From: Chryseobacterium jejuense
GTDB taxonomy: Bacteria; Bacteroidota; Bacteroidia; Flavobacteriales; Weeksellaceae
Direction of reading: 5' to 3'
Assembly: GCF_017877355.1 (NCBI RefSeq)
Contig: NZ_JAGIPR010000003.1
Span: 424,246 to 488,245 of the forward strand
Length of the DNA stretch: 64,000 nucleotides
Below are positions 52,893 through 61,520 of the stretch, piece after piece. Under the pieces are notes generated by a model, which saw only the letters and a program-made list of their open reading frames with translations, had not been told where the DNA came from and made no database searches. Numbering within the stretch: the first letter of the stretch is position 1; each line of letters starts with the position of its first letter. A program made the position numbers and the translations under genes.

Positions 52893-53589
52893 TTACAGTA
52901 GTTGCATTATTTTTCTGCAATTTTAAATATCTGAACCAGATTGTCCAAAAATCATTATACTACTTGGGTACATTTTGTTTTATAACGTGATAATTTTCAT
53001 CCTACATAAATCCTTCGCGTAATGTTGGGTTTATTGATTTGTATTTTTTAATAAATTAACTTGGTAGTTATGATGTTTTTGATTGCTTTATAGTTTGTAT
53101 CAACATACTTGAATATTGAGTAATTTTTTGCTGCCCAAGTTTGATTTAAGGGGGGGATGATTTCGAAAATGAATTATAATAAATGAATTCATTCATTGTA
53201 AAAGGGTATAGAAAAGATGATTTGCACTATTTTGTATCTGGTGAATCTTGTAATTGATGAAGAGGGAGATTAATTTTTTTTGTTGTAATCTATTACTTAA
53301 AGTAGATGTTGGAGAAGATTATTTATTCCATATTTTTATATGAAAAATACATTATTTTATGGATTGTGATTAATTAATTTTATATACTGAAATGTGTGAT
53401 TTATTCTTTAATCATTATGTAGGTGTTGATATAATTGTTTTTTTAATGAATTGATTTTTATGTTGTTAAATACTTGAAGTATATTTGTAGGATGTGTTTT
53501 TTCTGAAGGGTATAGCTGTTTTATTATTTTCGTTAAAATTTTCCTATGATATATATTGTCAAGTGGTTTTATAATTAATTATTTATAAT
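52893..53589. other. A/T-rich gap of about 700 bases
   Basis: No gene supported. Homopolymer-rich A/T sequence between divergent genes; TATATTTG at 53480-53487 is a possible -7 element of the TPR regulator gene with a leader of about 95 bases. No RNA gene or CRISPR-like repeat seen. Confidence 0.5.
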
Positions 53590-55047
53590 ATGATAGATAT
53601 TAACTCTCTGAAGAATAATTATTTTATTATAAGCATATTTTGTTTTATTTTTCTGAACAGTTGTACCGGATCAGATCTATCAACAAAAAATTTCGATTAT
53701 CCGTTGCTTCGTGATAATGAGACTTTGCGTCTTGCCGGTAATTATGATAAATGTATGTTGCTTAATGAGGAATATCTGCAGAAGGCGAAAAAGAATGGTT
53801 ATCAGGATGGAGAAGCTCTTTGCTATATCAATTTATCCAATATATGTGTGACAATCGGGAATTATAAAAAAGGATTTGTATTTCTGAAAAAGGCAGAAGT
53901 GATTTTGGAGAAATCAAAAAAATTAGCACTTAAAGCAAGGTTTTATCAAGAATATGGACAGCTCAGCAAAGTGACCGGGCTGTATAAAAGTGCCTTGCAA
54001 TATAACTCAAAAGCACTGTACTACACACAGCGCTGCTCACAAGAGGATGAAAGAAGATATTTTCTGAGTAAGGTTTTTGCAAACCGGGCTGATTTTCTGT
54101 ACGACATAAAAAGAACAGATTCATCTCTGATCTATTTTCACAAAGCTCTGAAAATTGAAAATACATCGTTGATCAACAGTTTAATTGCAAAGCATCATCT
54201 GTATTATTCAAAACAGCTTGATTCTACAAAGTTTTATATTGATAAATCTCTTAAACTTATAAAAAAAGATAAACCCTTGCTGGATGCCCAGGAAGGAATG
54301 GTTTACAGAATTGTGGGTGATTATTATAGGGAATTGAGAAACTATCCGGAATCTAAGGATTTTTATCATAAAGCTCTTGATGTTTTTCTGAAGACTAACC
54401 GGGTATATAATATTCCCTTTATCTATCAGTCTATTGCAGAGGCTTATAGAGGAATGGGGGATAAAGAAAAGGAAAGAGAATATGAAAATAAGTACCTTGA
54501 TGCCAAAATGAAGCTGTCGCAGAATCAAAATGAAACTATAAACCTTCTGATTGATAAATTATTGACTGAAAAAGAGAACGATGTTGAAGGCTTTAAGCTG
54601 AAGTTGTTGATTGTGGTGTCATTTTTTATACTATTATTGATGACTATTTTTATTCTGAAATACAAAAAACTGAAATACAAAAAAAGTAAATTAATAGAAG
54701 AGACCGATATTTTAAAGAACCAGACTGAACTTCTGTCCAATAAGGTGAATGAAAGCTTCAGTGACCTTATTATGTTGGCTAAAAGAAATGATTCTTCCTT
54801 TCTTGCCCGGTTTCAGGAGGTGTATCCGGACTTTATAGAAAAATTGCTGGATATCAATGAGGATCTTTCAGGAGCTGATTTACAGCTGTGCGCTATGATT
54901 AAACTGAATTTCAGCTCAAAAGAAATTGCTACCTATACGTCTATTCTGCATAAATCTGCTCAGCAGAAAAAATACAGACTCCGCAAAAAACTAAATGTGC
55001 CCAGTGATCATAATCTATATACTTTCTTTCAGGGATTGGATTCCTGA
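53590..55047 (+). CDS. TPR-repeat membrane regulator with C-terminal HTH
   Basis: The 485 residues start with a signal/lipobox-like segment (FIFLNSC, Cys near 25). About six tetratricopeptide repeats cover 40-320 (ALCYINLSNICVTIGNYKKG, RFYQEYGQLSKVTGLYKSAL, YYRELRNYPESKDFYHKAL and others). A single membrane helix lies at about 335-355 (LKLLIVVSFFILLLMTIFIL), then a coiled stretch and a LuxR-like HTH (DLSGADLQLCAMIKLNFSSKEIATYTSILHKSAQQKKYRLRKKL). This layout, with the repeats outside and the HTH inside, is a known Flavobacteriia regulator type. The targets may include the secreted-protein genes divergently encoded upstream. Confidence 0.85.
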   Translation: MIDINSLKNNYFIISIFCFIFLNSCTGSDLSTKNFDYPLLRDNETLRLAGNYDKCMLLNEEYLQKAKKNGYQDGEALCYINLSNICVTIGNYKKGFVFLKKAEVILEKSKKLALKARFYQEYGQLSKVTGLYKSALQYNSKALYYTQRCSQEDERRYFLSKVFANRADFLYDIKRTDSSLIYFHKALKIENTSLINSLIAKHHLYYSKQLDSTKFYIDKSLKLIKKDKPLLDAQEGMVYRIVGDYYRELRNYPESKDFYHKALDVFLKTNRVYNIPFIYQSIAEAYRGMGDKEKEREYENKYLDAKMKLSQNQNETINLLIDKLLTEKENDVEGFKLKLLIVVSFFILLLMTIFILKYKKLKYKKSKLIEETDILKNQTELLSNKVNESFSDLIMLAKRNDSSFLARFQEVYPDFIEKLLDINEDLSGADLQLCAMIKLNFSSKEIATYTSILHKSAQQKKYRLRKKLNVPSDHNLYTFFQGLDS

Positions 55048-55297
55048 TCTGCAGATAGTAAAATACAGTTATATATGATTGGCTTTACTAACCTTTCTGA
55101 ACATAAAATGCTGATCTTTATATGACCAGTGAATGCTTAAAAGAAATCACCCTCTTGAAGGAATTTTTTTAGGATATACTCTCAATATTTGATCCTTTCT
55201 ACACTCCAATATCCCAATCCGGCTAAGATAAAAGTAAAACCGAAATCTAAGCGGTTCATGAAAATTTTTATTGCAATGATCTTATTGTATTCATAAA
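55048..55297. other. Degenerate intergenic sequence
   Basis: No intact gene. A 25-codon minus-strand frame with a short hydrophobic phrase (FTFILAGLGYWSVERIKY) near 55184-55258 looks like a remnant of a small membrane protein. No RNA gene is visible. Confidence 0.35.
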
Positions 55298-55542
55298 TTA
55301 ACCTGAGTTCGGGATAATAAAATTAAGGATAATAGGCTGGAAGCTGGAAGAGAGAGGCTGGAAGTTACTATCGGAGCTACAATTTCTGACGTTGCCGTAA
55401 AATTTGATGAAGCAGTTTTTAAAGGAATAATAAATTACAGGGTTGTAAGTGTTTTTTTTTAACCTCAACTCACTTCCCTCTCCCAGCTCCAGTCTTCCTT
55501 ACTTACTAAAGACAGAAATGTCTTATCCCGAACTCGGGTTAA
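55298..55542. repeat. Composite inverted-repeat element of about 245 bases
   Basis: The 20-base ends (55298-55317 and 55523-55542) are inverted copies with one mismatch around the core GAGTTCGGGATAA. Inside, a purine-rich GGCTGGAAGCTGGAAGAGAG tract (55338-55357) faces a pyrimidine-rich TTCCCTCTCCCAGCTCCAG tract (55472-55490). A short ACTATCGGAGCTA piece near 55369 also occurs near 61360 (with one base changed). It looks like a mobile, MITE- or REP-like unit. Confidence 0.65.
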
Positions 55543-55960
55543 ATTACCATTGGCCAGTATTTTTAGGCGGTGGATCTGCCTTTACATATCTATTCTCAGA
55601 TTCTTTTGCTGTAAAATGGCAGAAAGATTTCAATACCATTACCATGGCAATTGATGTAAAGAGGTATTTCATGACTTTTTATTTTAAATTTATAAATATT
55701 CAAATATTCATTCTTTTTGTACATAATTTTTAGAAATAATACACGTTTAGGGTTCATAGGCTTTATGATTGAAAGTATAAAATCCATTAAACGACTGTTG
55801 GGATTAGGAAAAAGGGTGGTGTGGGAGATGAGCAGTTTGTGAAAGGAAGGATAATACATCATGCAGCAGTTTTGTGAATGTCTGAAAAAGTAAACCTTCC
55901 AGATCCGGAGTTGATAAAACTGCAGAAAAGTATTCTTGAAACTCAAGCCGGAAAATAGAC
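55543..55960. pseudogene. Degenerate coding remnants
   Basis: Reading frames here are short but look coding in parts: FLGGGSAFTYLFSDSFAVKW near 55560-55620, then EKGGVGDEQFVKGRIIHHAA near 55810-55870 ending in a stop, and in another frame MSEKVNLPDPELIKLQKSIL (from 55878) ending at a stop at 55956. The breaks and frame changes suggest an old gene or genes decayed beside repeat elements. I cannot name the family, and chance frames cannot be excluded. Confidence 0.35.
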
Positions 55961-56039
55961 TGATGAAACGAAAATTTAAAGAATCAGAAAAAAATAAATA
56001 AGAAGAAAAGCGTAATTCTATTGATCATCAAATTGTATG

Positions 56040-56078
56040 AATGGCATCATTTACATTAAATGGTGCCATTTTGTTTTT
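56040..56078. terminator. Hairpin with T run
   Basis: AATGGCATCATTT (56040-56052) pairs with AAATGGTGCCATT (56058-56070, one G-U), followed by TTGTTTTT. A very similar hairpin occurs at 63076-63105. It may be the end of the decayed gene. Confidence 0.6.
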
Positions 56079-56138
56079 AAGTATATACTATAAGTTTCTT
56101 ACGGAGAGAGGAGTTGGAAGAATAGAGTCCTGGTATAT

Positions 56139-56169
56139 AAAAAACCACCATTTACTGTAAATGATGGTT
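56139..56169 (-). terminator. Terminator after the SusD gene
   Basis: AACCACCATTTA (56143-56154) pairs with TAAATGATGGTT (56158-56169, one mismatch). A T run follows on the minus strand. It lies 35 bases past the stop. Confidence 0.75.
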
Positions 56170-56203
56170 GCTTGAAATATATTAAAATTGTTTTGCTTTT
56201 TAT

Positions 56204-57670
56204 CTAATCATTCTGTTTGATTTGGGGGTTATTATTAATCTCTTTATTCGGGATTTGGAATTTAAATTTATCCGGTGTCAGGTTAAATCTTCCAAAGGTG
56301 TGGTTGGTTCCTGTATATACTCTTTCTAAAGGCGTATTTAATCTCTTCATATCAAACCATGCGTAGCCTTCACCCCAAAGTTCAATTCTTTTCTGCAGGA
56401 TGATTTCATCAATCAGATCTACACCTGTTTTGGTAGATAGGGTATAAGCCTTATCTCTTTTGGAGGCAATTTCAAATAATACCTGTTTGGCCTCTGCTTC
56501 TCTTCCTTGTCTTGCCAAAGCTTCTGCTTCAATATAATATAAGGAAGAAGCTCTGATGTAGATATAATCTCCTTCAAACATGCTTGGATCTTTGAACTTC
56601 CAGCTTACATAGGCTGGATAGTTTTTGGTTTTTCCATTAAAGGTATACTTGGCAGGCTGGTTTCCGTTGAATACCTTCTTACGGTAATCCGTATCCGGAA
56701 TGGCTTCATACAAACGCTTGTCAATAAGTTTATAAATCTGAGCTGCTCCTGCATATCCTTCATTGGTATTATCAAACATAGAGAAGAAAGAAGCATAATA
56801 GTTTCCGATACTCATCGTAGAAATTGTATTATGGTATCCCCAGATCACTTCAGGATTACTGATATTGGAAAACCCTGTAGTGGTATAATCATTTTCCGCC
56901 ATCAGGGCAATTCCCTGCTTACCATCTGCAGCATATTTTACGGCTTTGGCATAGTCTCCGGTTTGAAGAAATACCTCAGCAGCAATGGCTTTAGCAGTTC
57001 TTTGATCGATCTGAGCTCTTGATGGACGGGCAAAGCTTTCCAAAAGAACAATAGATTCTTCAATATCCTGACCAATCTGCGAGTATACCTGAGCTACCGT
57101 TGATCTTGGAAGTCCCTGGCTGGGATTATCGGTGGTAAGCACCAAAGGAAGTCCCGGATCCGACTGATGTCCTTTATAATCATTCGCATAAAAACGGATC
57201 AGATGAAAATATGAATAAGCTCTTAAGGCAAGCAATTGCCCTTTAATGGCTTTGTTTTTAGGACTTTCATCCCCCTTTAAATCATTAAGAAGTTTATTGA
57301 TAATGAATATCCTTGCATAAAAAGTAGTCCATACAATTTCTGAAGCGATATTACTGGCATTGGTCGCTTCATAATTATAGAACATTCCCAAATGCTGATT
57401 TTTTGCCTGTATCACATCATTGGACATTAAATCAGCACCTGCCTTTATCCCCATGATCCCGAAATCAGAGTGAGACGAAATGTTCCCCCCAGCACCATTA
57501 CTGCGAAGATCAAGATAAATTCCGCCCAGGATTTTTTCCGGTTTTGACTGATCTTCATTCAGTTGTTCACCGGAAATATCTCCCTCAGGTAAGGTATTGA
57601 GATCATTAGCACAGCCCGTCGTAATGAGACCTACGGCTAAAGCTGATATAAAGTATTTTATTGTTTTCAT
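56204..57670 (-). CDS. RagB/SusD family outer-membrane nutrient-binding lipoprotein
   Basis: The 488 residues begin with a lipoprotein signal (LAVGLITTGC, Cys20) and the family's NDLNTLPEGDIS opening. Features include KNKAIKGQLLALRAYSYFHLIRFYAND (TPR-like helix of SusD), GLPLVLTTDNPSQGLPRSTVAQVYSQIGQDIEESI, and ELWGEGYAWFDMKRLNTPL near the C-terminus. SusD proteins cap the SusC channel on the cell surface and hand over the substrate. It is encoded 8 bases downstream of the SusC gene. No glycoside hydrolase is adjacent, so the substrate is probably not a typical polysaccharide. Confidence 0.94.
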   Translation of the reverse strand: MKTIKYFISALAVGLITTGCANDLNTLPEGDISGEQLNEDQSKPEKILGGIYLDLRSNGAGGNISSHSDFGIMGIKAGADLMSNDVIQAKNQHLGMFYNYEATNASNIASEIVWTTFYARIFIINKLLNDLKGDESPKNKAIKGQLLALRAYSYFHLIRFYANDYKGHQSDPGLPLVLTTDNPSQGLPRSTVAQVYSQIGQDIEESIVLLESFARPSRAQIDQRTAKAIAAEVFLQTGDYAKAVKYAADGKQGIALMAENDYTTTGFSNISNPEVIWGYHNTISTMSIGNYYASFFSMFDNTNEGYAGAAQIYKLIDKRLYEAIPDTDYRKKVFNGNQPAKYTFNGKTKNYPAYVSWKFKDPSMFEGDYIYIRASSLYYIEAEALARQGREAEAKQVLFEIASKRDKAYTLSTKTGVDLIDEIILQKRIELWGEGYAWFDMKRLNTPLERVYTGTNHTFGRFNLTPDKFKFQIPNKEINNNPQIKQND

Positions 57671-57678
57671 AATTTCTT

Positions 57679-60633
57679 TTAAAATGTTAGTTTGAAACCT
57701 AGTGAAACACTGGATAATAAAGAGTATTTGTAAGCATCGGATACTCCGGTTAATGAAGCTCTCGGATCATAACCTTTTCGTTTAGACCATAGATACAGAT
57801 TGTTTCCTGTAGCATAGATTTTTAATGTTGATAAGCCGATCTGCTTAGCAAAATCGTCTGATAACTGGTATGATAATGTCACATCCTGAAGGCTGATATA
57901 GTCAGACTTAACCAAGTATAATGTGGAATGCCCATTCTGGTTGGTAGAAGTAAGATCTACACGAGGTAGTGCTGCTGTTGGGTTTTCCGGAGTCCATGTT
58001 TTATCAAGATCAGTGGTGTAGTTAGAACCGTAGGTATCAGAGTGGAATAGGGATCTGTAAATATCATCATATCCGTATCCGCCGAACTGATAGGAGAAAT
58101 TAACTGATAGGTTTACTCTTTTATAGGTTATATCCGTTCCAAATCCACCATATACCTTAGGAATTGCAGATTTCCCGGTATTATAGTCACTCGCTTCCTT
58201 ATAATTATTGGTAACCGTTTTTTCTACCTGCTGGGTGGTTGGGTTGATCGTGTTTTTATACCATAATGCGTCTCCATTCTCAGGATTTATTCCGGCAAAC
58301 TCTTTTAAATAATAAGTATATCGGTCTCCACCTTCAGCAAGAACAAACAATCCTGAAACCAAACCTGTAGCTCTTTGTTGCTCCGGTAACTTGGTAATCT
58401 TGTTTTTATAATGAGTAGCGTTGGCATAGAAATTCCACTGAAGATCCTCTGTTCGAAGAATATCTACACTAATATTAGCCTGAACCCCTTTATTGTACAT
58501 GTCTCCAATATTTCCATACTTCACATATGAACCTGAGTTGGATATTGCTAATGGAAGAGTATAGATCATATCCGATACCTTTCTCTCAAAATAATCAGCA
58601 TTTAAATTTACTCTATTGTTAAGCAGAGAGAGTTCAAAACCGGCATTCAGGTTTTTGGAAGTTTCCCATTTCAGATCTCTGTTTCCTTGTTTTTTTAATG
58701 TAAGTACAGGTTTGCCATCCCCAAAATTATTAATTCCATAAATGTCCTGATAAGCATAGTAATCTCTGGTGGTGCTATTCAGTAAAATGTTGTCATTTCC
58801 CTGTTGTCCATAAGACACTTTCAGCTTCAATGCATTAATTACTTTGTTGTCTTTAAGGAAATCTTCTTTAGCAACATTCCATGCAGCTCCTAAACCATAA
58901 AATGTACCCCATCTGCTTTCCGGAGCGAAGACTGAAGAACCGTCTCTACGTACATTCGCATTAAAGAAATACTTACCGTCATAGTTATATAATAACCTTG
59001 AGAAATAGCCTTCTACCGCATATTCATATCCGTTTCCTGACAGGTCTGTTATTTTTACAGCATTATCAAAAGACCACGACTCGGGTAGTAAAAGCTGTTG
59101 TTTAGTTCCGGAAAACCCTTCATTCTTTGTTTTGTTCAATTCATGACCAACAAGGATATTGAAGCTATGCTTATCCAATTTCTTCTGATAAGTAAGCAGC
59201 TGCTGATGATTCAGGGTGTAGTTAAATATAGATTCCTGAGTAATAGTTCCGCCCACAGATGAAGAAGTCCCACCCAGTGTATTTCCAAACTGAAGACTTC
59301 TTAAGTTTTCAAGATAAGCTCCAAAATTGTAAGTGAAATCCAATCCTTTAATAATCTCATAATTTAAGCCAAGATTGATATTGCTGATATTGCTTACTCT
59401 TTGAGATTTATCCTGCTGAAGATTTCCTACAGGGTTTTCAAAAACCGCATAGGATCTCGTAGCTCCGTTTGGCCCTTGCCCATCTCCATAATCGTATAAA
59501 GCATTTCCGTGGTTGTCGTAAAGCTGCTGGTAATTATCATTTCTAAGGAAAACCGGATAGAAAGGCGCTATATTTCTGGCAAACTGAAATGGATTGGAAA
59601 ATCCGCCCGTTTCCCCGAAATTCTGCTTGCTGTAAGTATAAGACAGCGCCGTGGTTAATCTTAACTTCGGCGTGATAGAGTAGTCCACATTTGATCTGAT
59701 CCCGAATCTTTCAAAGCCGGAAGAAATAAGATATCCCTTGTCATCCAGATAGTTTAAAGACGTATAAGATTTTACTTGGTCACCACTGGCATTAATGCCT
59801 ACTGTAGCTTCTCTTCTTAAAGCAGGTCTGAAAAGAAGTTTTTTCCAGTTATCCTGATAAAGCAGCTTGGCATCAGGGTTAAAAGAACCATCCGGAGCGA
59901 TTAGTTGACTGAATGGCACATTATAAACATTGTATCCAAGTCCGTTCAGAGCGGAAAGCCCTGCAGCATGCGGGGTAGTCGTGGAAGGAACAGCCCCCGG
60001 CTGCTTCTGTCTTGCAATTTCCCCAATTCTGCCTCTGTTATAGTAAGCAGTATAATAATCTTGTGGTGAAGTATACACGGAATAATCCTCAATAGATCTG
60101 AAATTAACTCCGGTTTTTATATCAAGATCAACACTCAGTTTCTTGTTTTTACCTCTTTTGGTATTCACAATAATGACCCCATTGGCCCCTCTGGAACCAT
60201 ATAAAGCGTTGGAAGAAGCATCTTCCAGAAAAGAAATACTCTCAATATCTGCTGAAGAAATACTGTTCAGGTCACCACTGTAAGGAATCCCGTCCAATAC
60301 AATTAAAGGATCACTGGAGGCATTAATAGACCCAATTCCCCTCATTCTTATCGTAGGTTGGGAACCCGGTTGTCCGGAAGAGATCACCTGTACCCCTGCC
60401 ACTTTACCTCCAATTCCCTGAAGAACGTTTCCGTTTTGAAGATTCCCCAGATCTTTAGCCTTTAACGACTGTACAGATCCTGTAATTTCTTCCTTTTTTT
60501 GCTTTCCGAAGGCTACCACCACCACTTCTTTGATGGCAGTCTCCTGAGAAAGACTGTCTTTTTTCTGTGCAAAGCCATATTCTGCGAATAAGAGCACGGC
60601 CAATACACCCAGTTTGCATTGTTTTTTTCTCAT
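57679..60633 (-). CDS. SusC/RagA family TonB-linked outer-membrane transporter
   Basis: The 984 residues have a signal peptide ending near YGFAQ and, unlike many relatives, no N-terminal carboxypeptidase-regulatory domain: the TonB-box-like VVVVAFGKQKKEEITGS follows at once. The plug is complete (GNVLQGIGGKVAGVQVISSG, RMRGIGSINASSDPLIVLDG, SNALYGSRGANGVIIV). The barrel runs to the final SVSLGFKLTF. It imports a SusD-bound ligand using TonB energy. The message probably begins around 61010 and includes the 51-codon Cys/Met/His-rich ORF. The nearby secreted deaminase hints at nucleosides, but this is a guess. Confidence 0.95.
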   Translation of the reverse strand: MRKKQCKLGVLAVLLFAEYGFAQKKDSLSQETAIKEVVVVAFGKQKKEEITGSVQSLKAKDLGNLQNGNVLQGIGGKVAGVQVISSGQPGSQPTIRMRGIGSINASSDPLIVLDGIPYSGDLNSISSADIESISFLEDASSNALYGSRGANGVIIVNTKRGKNKKLSVDLDIKTGVNFRSIEDYSVYTSPQDYYTAYYNRGRIGEIARQKQPGAVPSTTTPHAAGLSALNGLGYNVYNVPFSQLIAPDGSFNPDAKLLYQDNWKKLLFRPALRREATVGINASGDQVKSYTSLNYLDDKGYLISSGFERFGIRSNVDYSITPKLRLTTALSYTYSKQNFGETGGFSNPFQFARNIAPFYPVFLRNDNYQQLYDNHGNALYDYGDGQGPNGATRSYAVFENPVGNLQQDKSQRVSNISNINLGLNYEIIKGLDFTYNFGAYLENLRSLQFGNTLGGTSSSVGGTITQESIFNYTLNHQQLLTYQKKLDKHSFNILVGHELNKTKNEGFSGTKQQLLLPESWSFDNAVKITDLSGNGYEYAVEGYFSRLLYNYDGKYFFNANVRRDGSSVFAPESRWGTFYGLGAAWNVAKEDFLKDNKVINALKLKVSYGQQGNDNILLNSTTRDYYAYQDIYGINNFGDGKPVLTLKKQGNRDLKWETSKNLNAGFELSLLNNRVNLNADYFERKVSDMIYTLPLAISNSGSYVKYGNIGDMYNKGVQANISVDILRTEDLQWNFYANATHYKNKITKLPEQQRATGLVSGLFVLAEGGDRYTYYLKEFAGINPENGDALWYKNTINPTTQQVEKTVTNNYKEASDYNTGKSAIPKVYGGFGTDITYKRVNLSVNFSYQFGGYGYDDIYRSLFHSDTYGSNYTTDLDKTWTPENPTAALPRVDLTSTNQNGHSTLYLVKSDYISLQDVTLSYQLSDDFAKQIGLSTLKIYATGNNLYLWSKRKGYDPRASLTGVSDAYKYSLLSSVSLGFKLTF

Positions 60634-60689
60634 TATATTAATCTTAGGTTTTAAAAATTGAATTGTGTGTTACGCTTTATCTTCCCGTT

Positions 60690-60770
60690 TAGGAAAAAAT
60701 AAGTCCCTGCCTCCCTTTTGTAAGGAGGTGTAAGAAAGAAAATGTTAAAATAGAGGAGGTGTACCCGGAT
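60690..60770 (-). promoter_or_regulatory. Possible attenuator-like fold in the SusC leader
   Basis: On the minus strand the leader has ACACCTCCT twice (around 60754-60763 and 60722-60731) and one GGGAGG at 60710-60715 able to pair with either CCTCC. The two pairings exclude each other, as in attenuators. There is no T run, so translation rather than transcription would be affected. This is my inference from base pairing by eye. Confidence 0.3.
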
Positions 60771-60832
60771 TAAATAGGCCTTGAGCTTAACGGGCTTTAA
60801 TTCCTACAATAATGTGCATATTTCTTTGGGAT

Positions 60833-60988
60833 TTATGGCATCATCATTTTACACATCATAGATTCAAAGCACATATTCTTAGAAGTAATCTTATGCTGTG
60901 AAAGGCTCTTCCCTGTACAACATTTATGTTGAACAGAAACTACAGCCATGATAGTGTATGGGTAAGAATTAAAGTCATTCTTATTCAT
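60833..60988 (-). CDS. Cys/Met/His-rich 51-residue leader peptide upstream of SusC/SusD
   Basis: The frame from an ATG at 60988 gives 51 residues: MNKNDFNSYPYTIMAVVSVQ, then HKCCTGKSLSQHKITSKN, then MCFESMMCKMMMP. A second ATG inside (MAVVSVQHKCC) could give a 38-residue form. Four Cys, eight Met and two His in 51 residues is far from random for this A/T-rich genome, and it ends 199 bases before the SusC start. The promoter-like TAATTTTG at 61019-61026 (minus strand) points to a message that carries both. It may be a leader peptide that senses a metal or sulfur amino acid supply, or a small metal-binding protein. I do not recognise a described family. Confidence 0.5.
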   Translation of the reverse strand: MNKNDFNSYPYTIMAVVSVQHKCCTGKSLSQHKITSKNMCFESMMCKMMMP

Positions 60989-61018
60989 GAGAATAGAGTT
61001 TTATTTTTTTAACTGGGT

Positions 61019-61026
61019 CAAAATTA
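61019..61026 (-). promoter_or_regulatory. -7 element upstream of the leader ORF and SusC/SusD operon
   Basis: TAATTTTG on the minus strand matches TAnnTTTG, 31 bases before the ATG at 60988. No TTG at the ideal spacing is visible. Confidence 0.45.
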
Positions 61027-61255
61027 TTTAATAATTCATAAAACTTTGTTAAAAGAGGGTATGAGAAAAATCATATTAGTCTACTATTTTAGTAGGGTTA
61101 TTGAAAAATACGGTATATTGTTTAATTTAATAACTTTAACTATTTGTATAGTAGTTGTTTGTGGTTTTTGGATGAATGTTTTAAAAATTCAAAAAAAAAT
61201 CAATTTTACAGATGAATAAAATTTAACACCATAAGTCTATTGTTTTTGTAGACTT
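61027..61255. other. A/T-rich divergent gap with a small hairpin
   Basis: No gene. AAGTCTA (61233-61239) pairs with TAGACTT (61249-61255), followed by T's, a possible terminator on the plus strand although no upstream plus gene is present. Confidence 0.4.
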
Positions 61256-61257
61256 TT

Positions 61258-61385
61258 TATGTATTTTACGCCCGATTTCTTCGTAGGGAGCTTTATCCCG
61301 CTATCCACTCATACTCCTCACACCAAGGCTAAGGCTTACGCGTGTTGCGGGGTAACCGTTACTATCGGGGCTAGGGAAGGATGAT
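61258..61385. repeat. GC-richer repeat-like module
   Basis: This stretch (from CGCCCGATTTCTTCG to ACTATCGGGGCTAGGG) is clearly richer in G and C than the flanks and contains no frame. ACTATCGGGGCTA at about 61362 resembles ACTATCGGAGCTA in the element at 55298-55542. I recall this kind of sequence as a multi-copy intergenic repeat in the genus. Confidence 0.5.
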
Positions 61386-61520
61386 GGGAGATGAAAAATG
61401 TGTCATTAAAAGGATTATCATTTGTTTTTTTCAAATTGAAACTCTTTTACAAAAAAAATAATTATATTTTTGAATACTGTAATGGCAAAGTCTTTTTGTC
61501 AGTTGCAGGTTACTATTATT

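Noticed and set aside
53100..53560. Phage attachment site or integration scar in the long A/T-rich gap
   Set aside because: I found no integrase, tRNA end or direct repeat pair; only A/T-rich sequence.
55449..55733. 94-codon frame as an intact gene
   Set aside because: Its first part is the pyrimidine side of a repeat element (Ser/Pro/Leu-rich) and its end is A/T-rich low complexity, so at most the middle is a remnant.
61258..61385. The GC-richer 61.3 kb stretch as an RNA gene or riboswitch
   Set aside because: No convincing extended pairing or known riboswitch core; a related short piece occurs in another repeat element, so it looks like a dispersed repeat.
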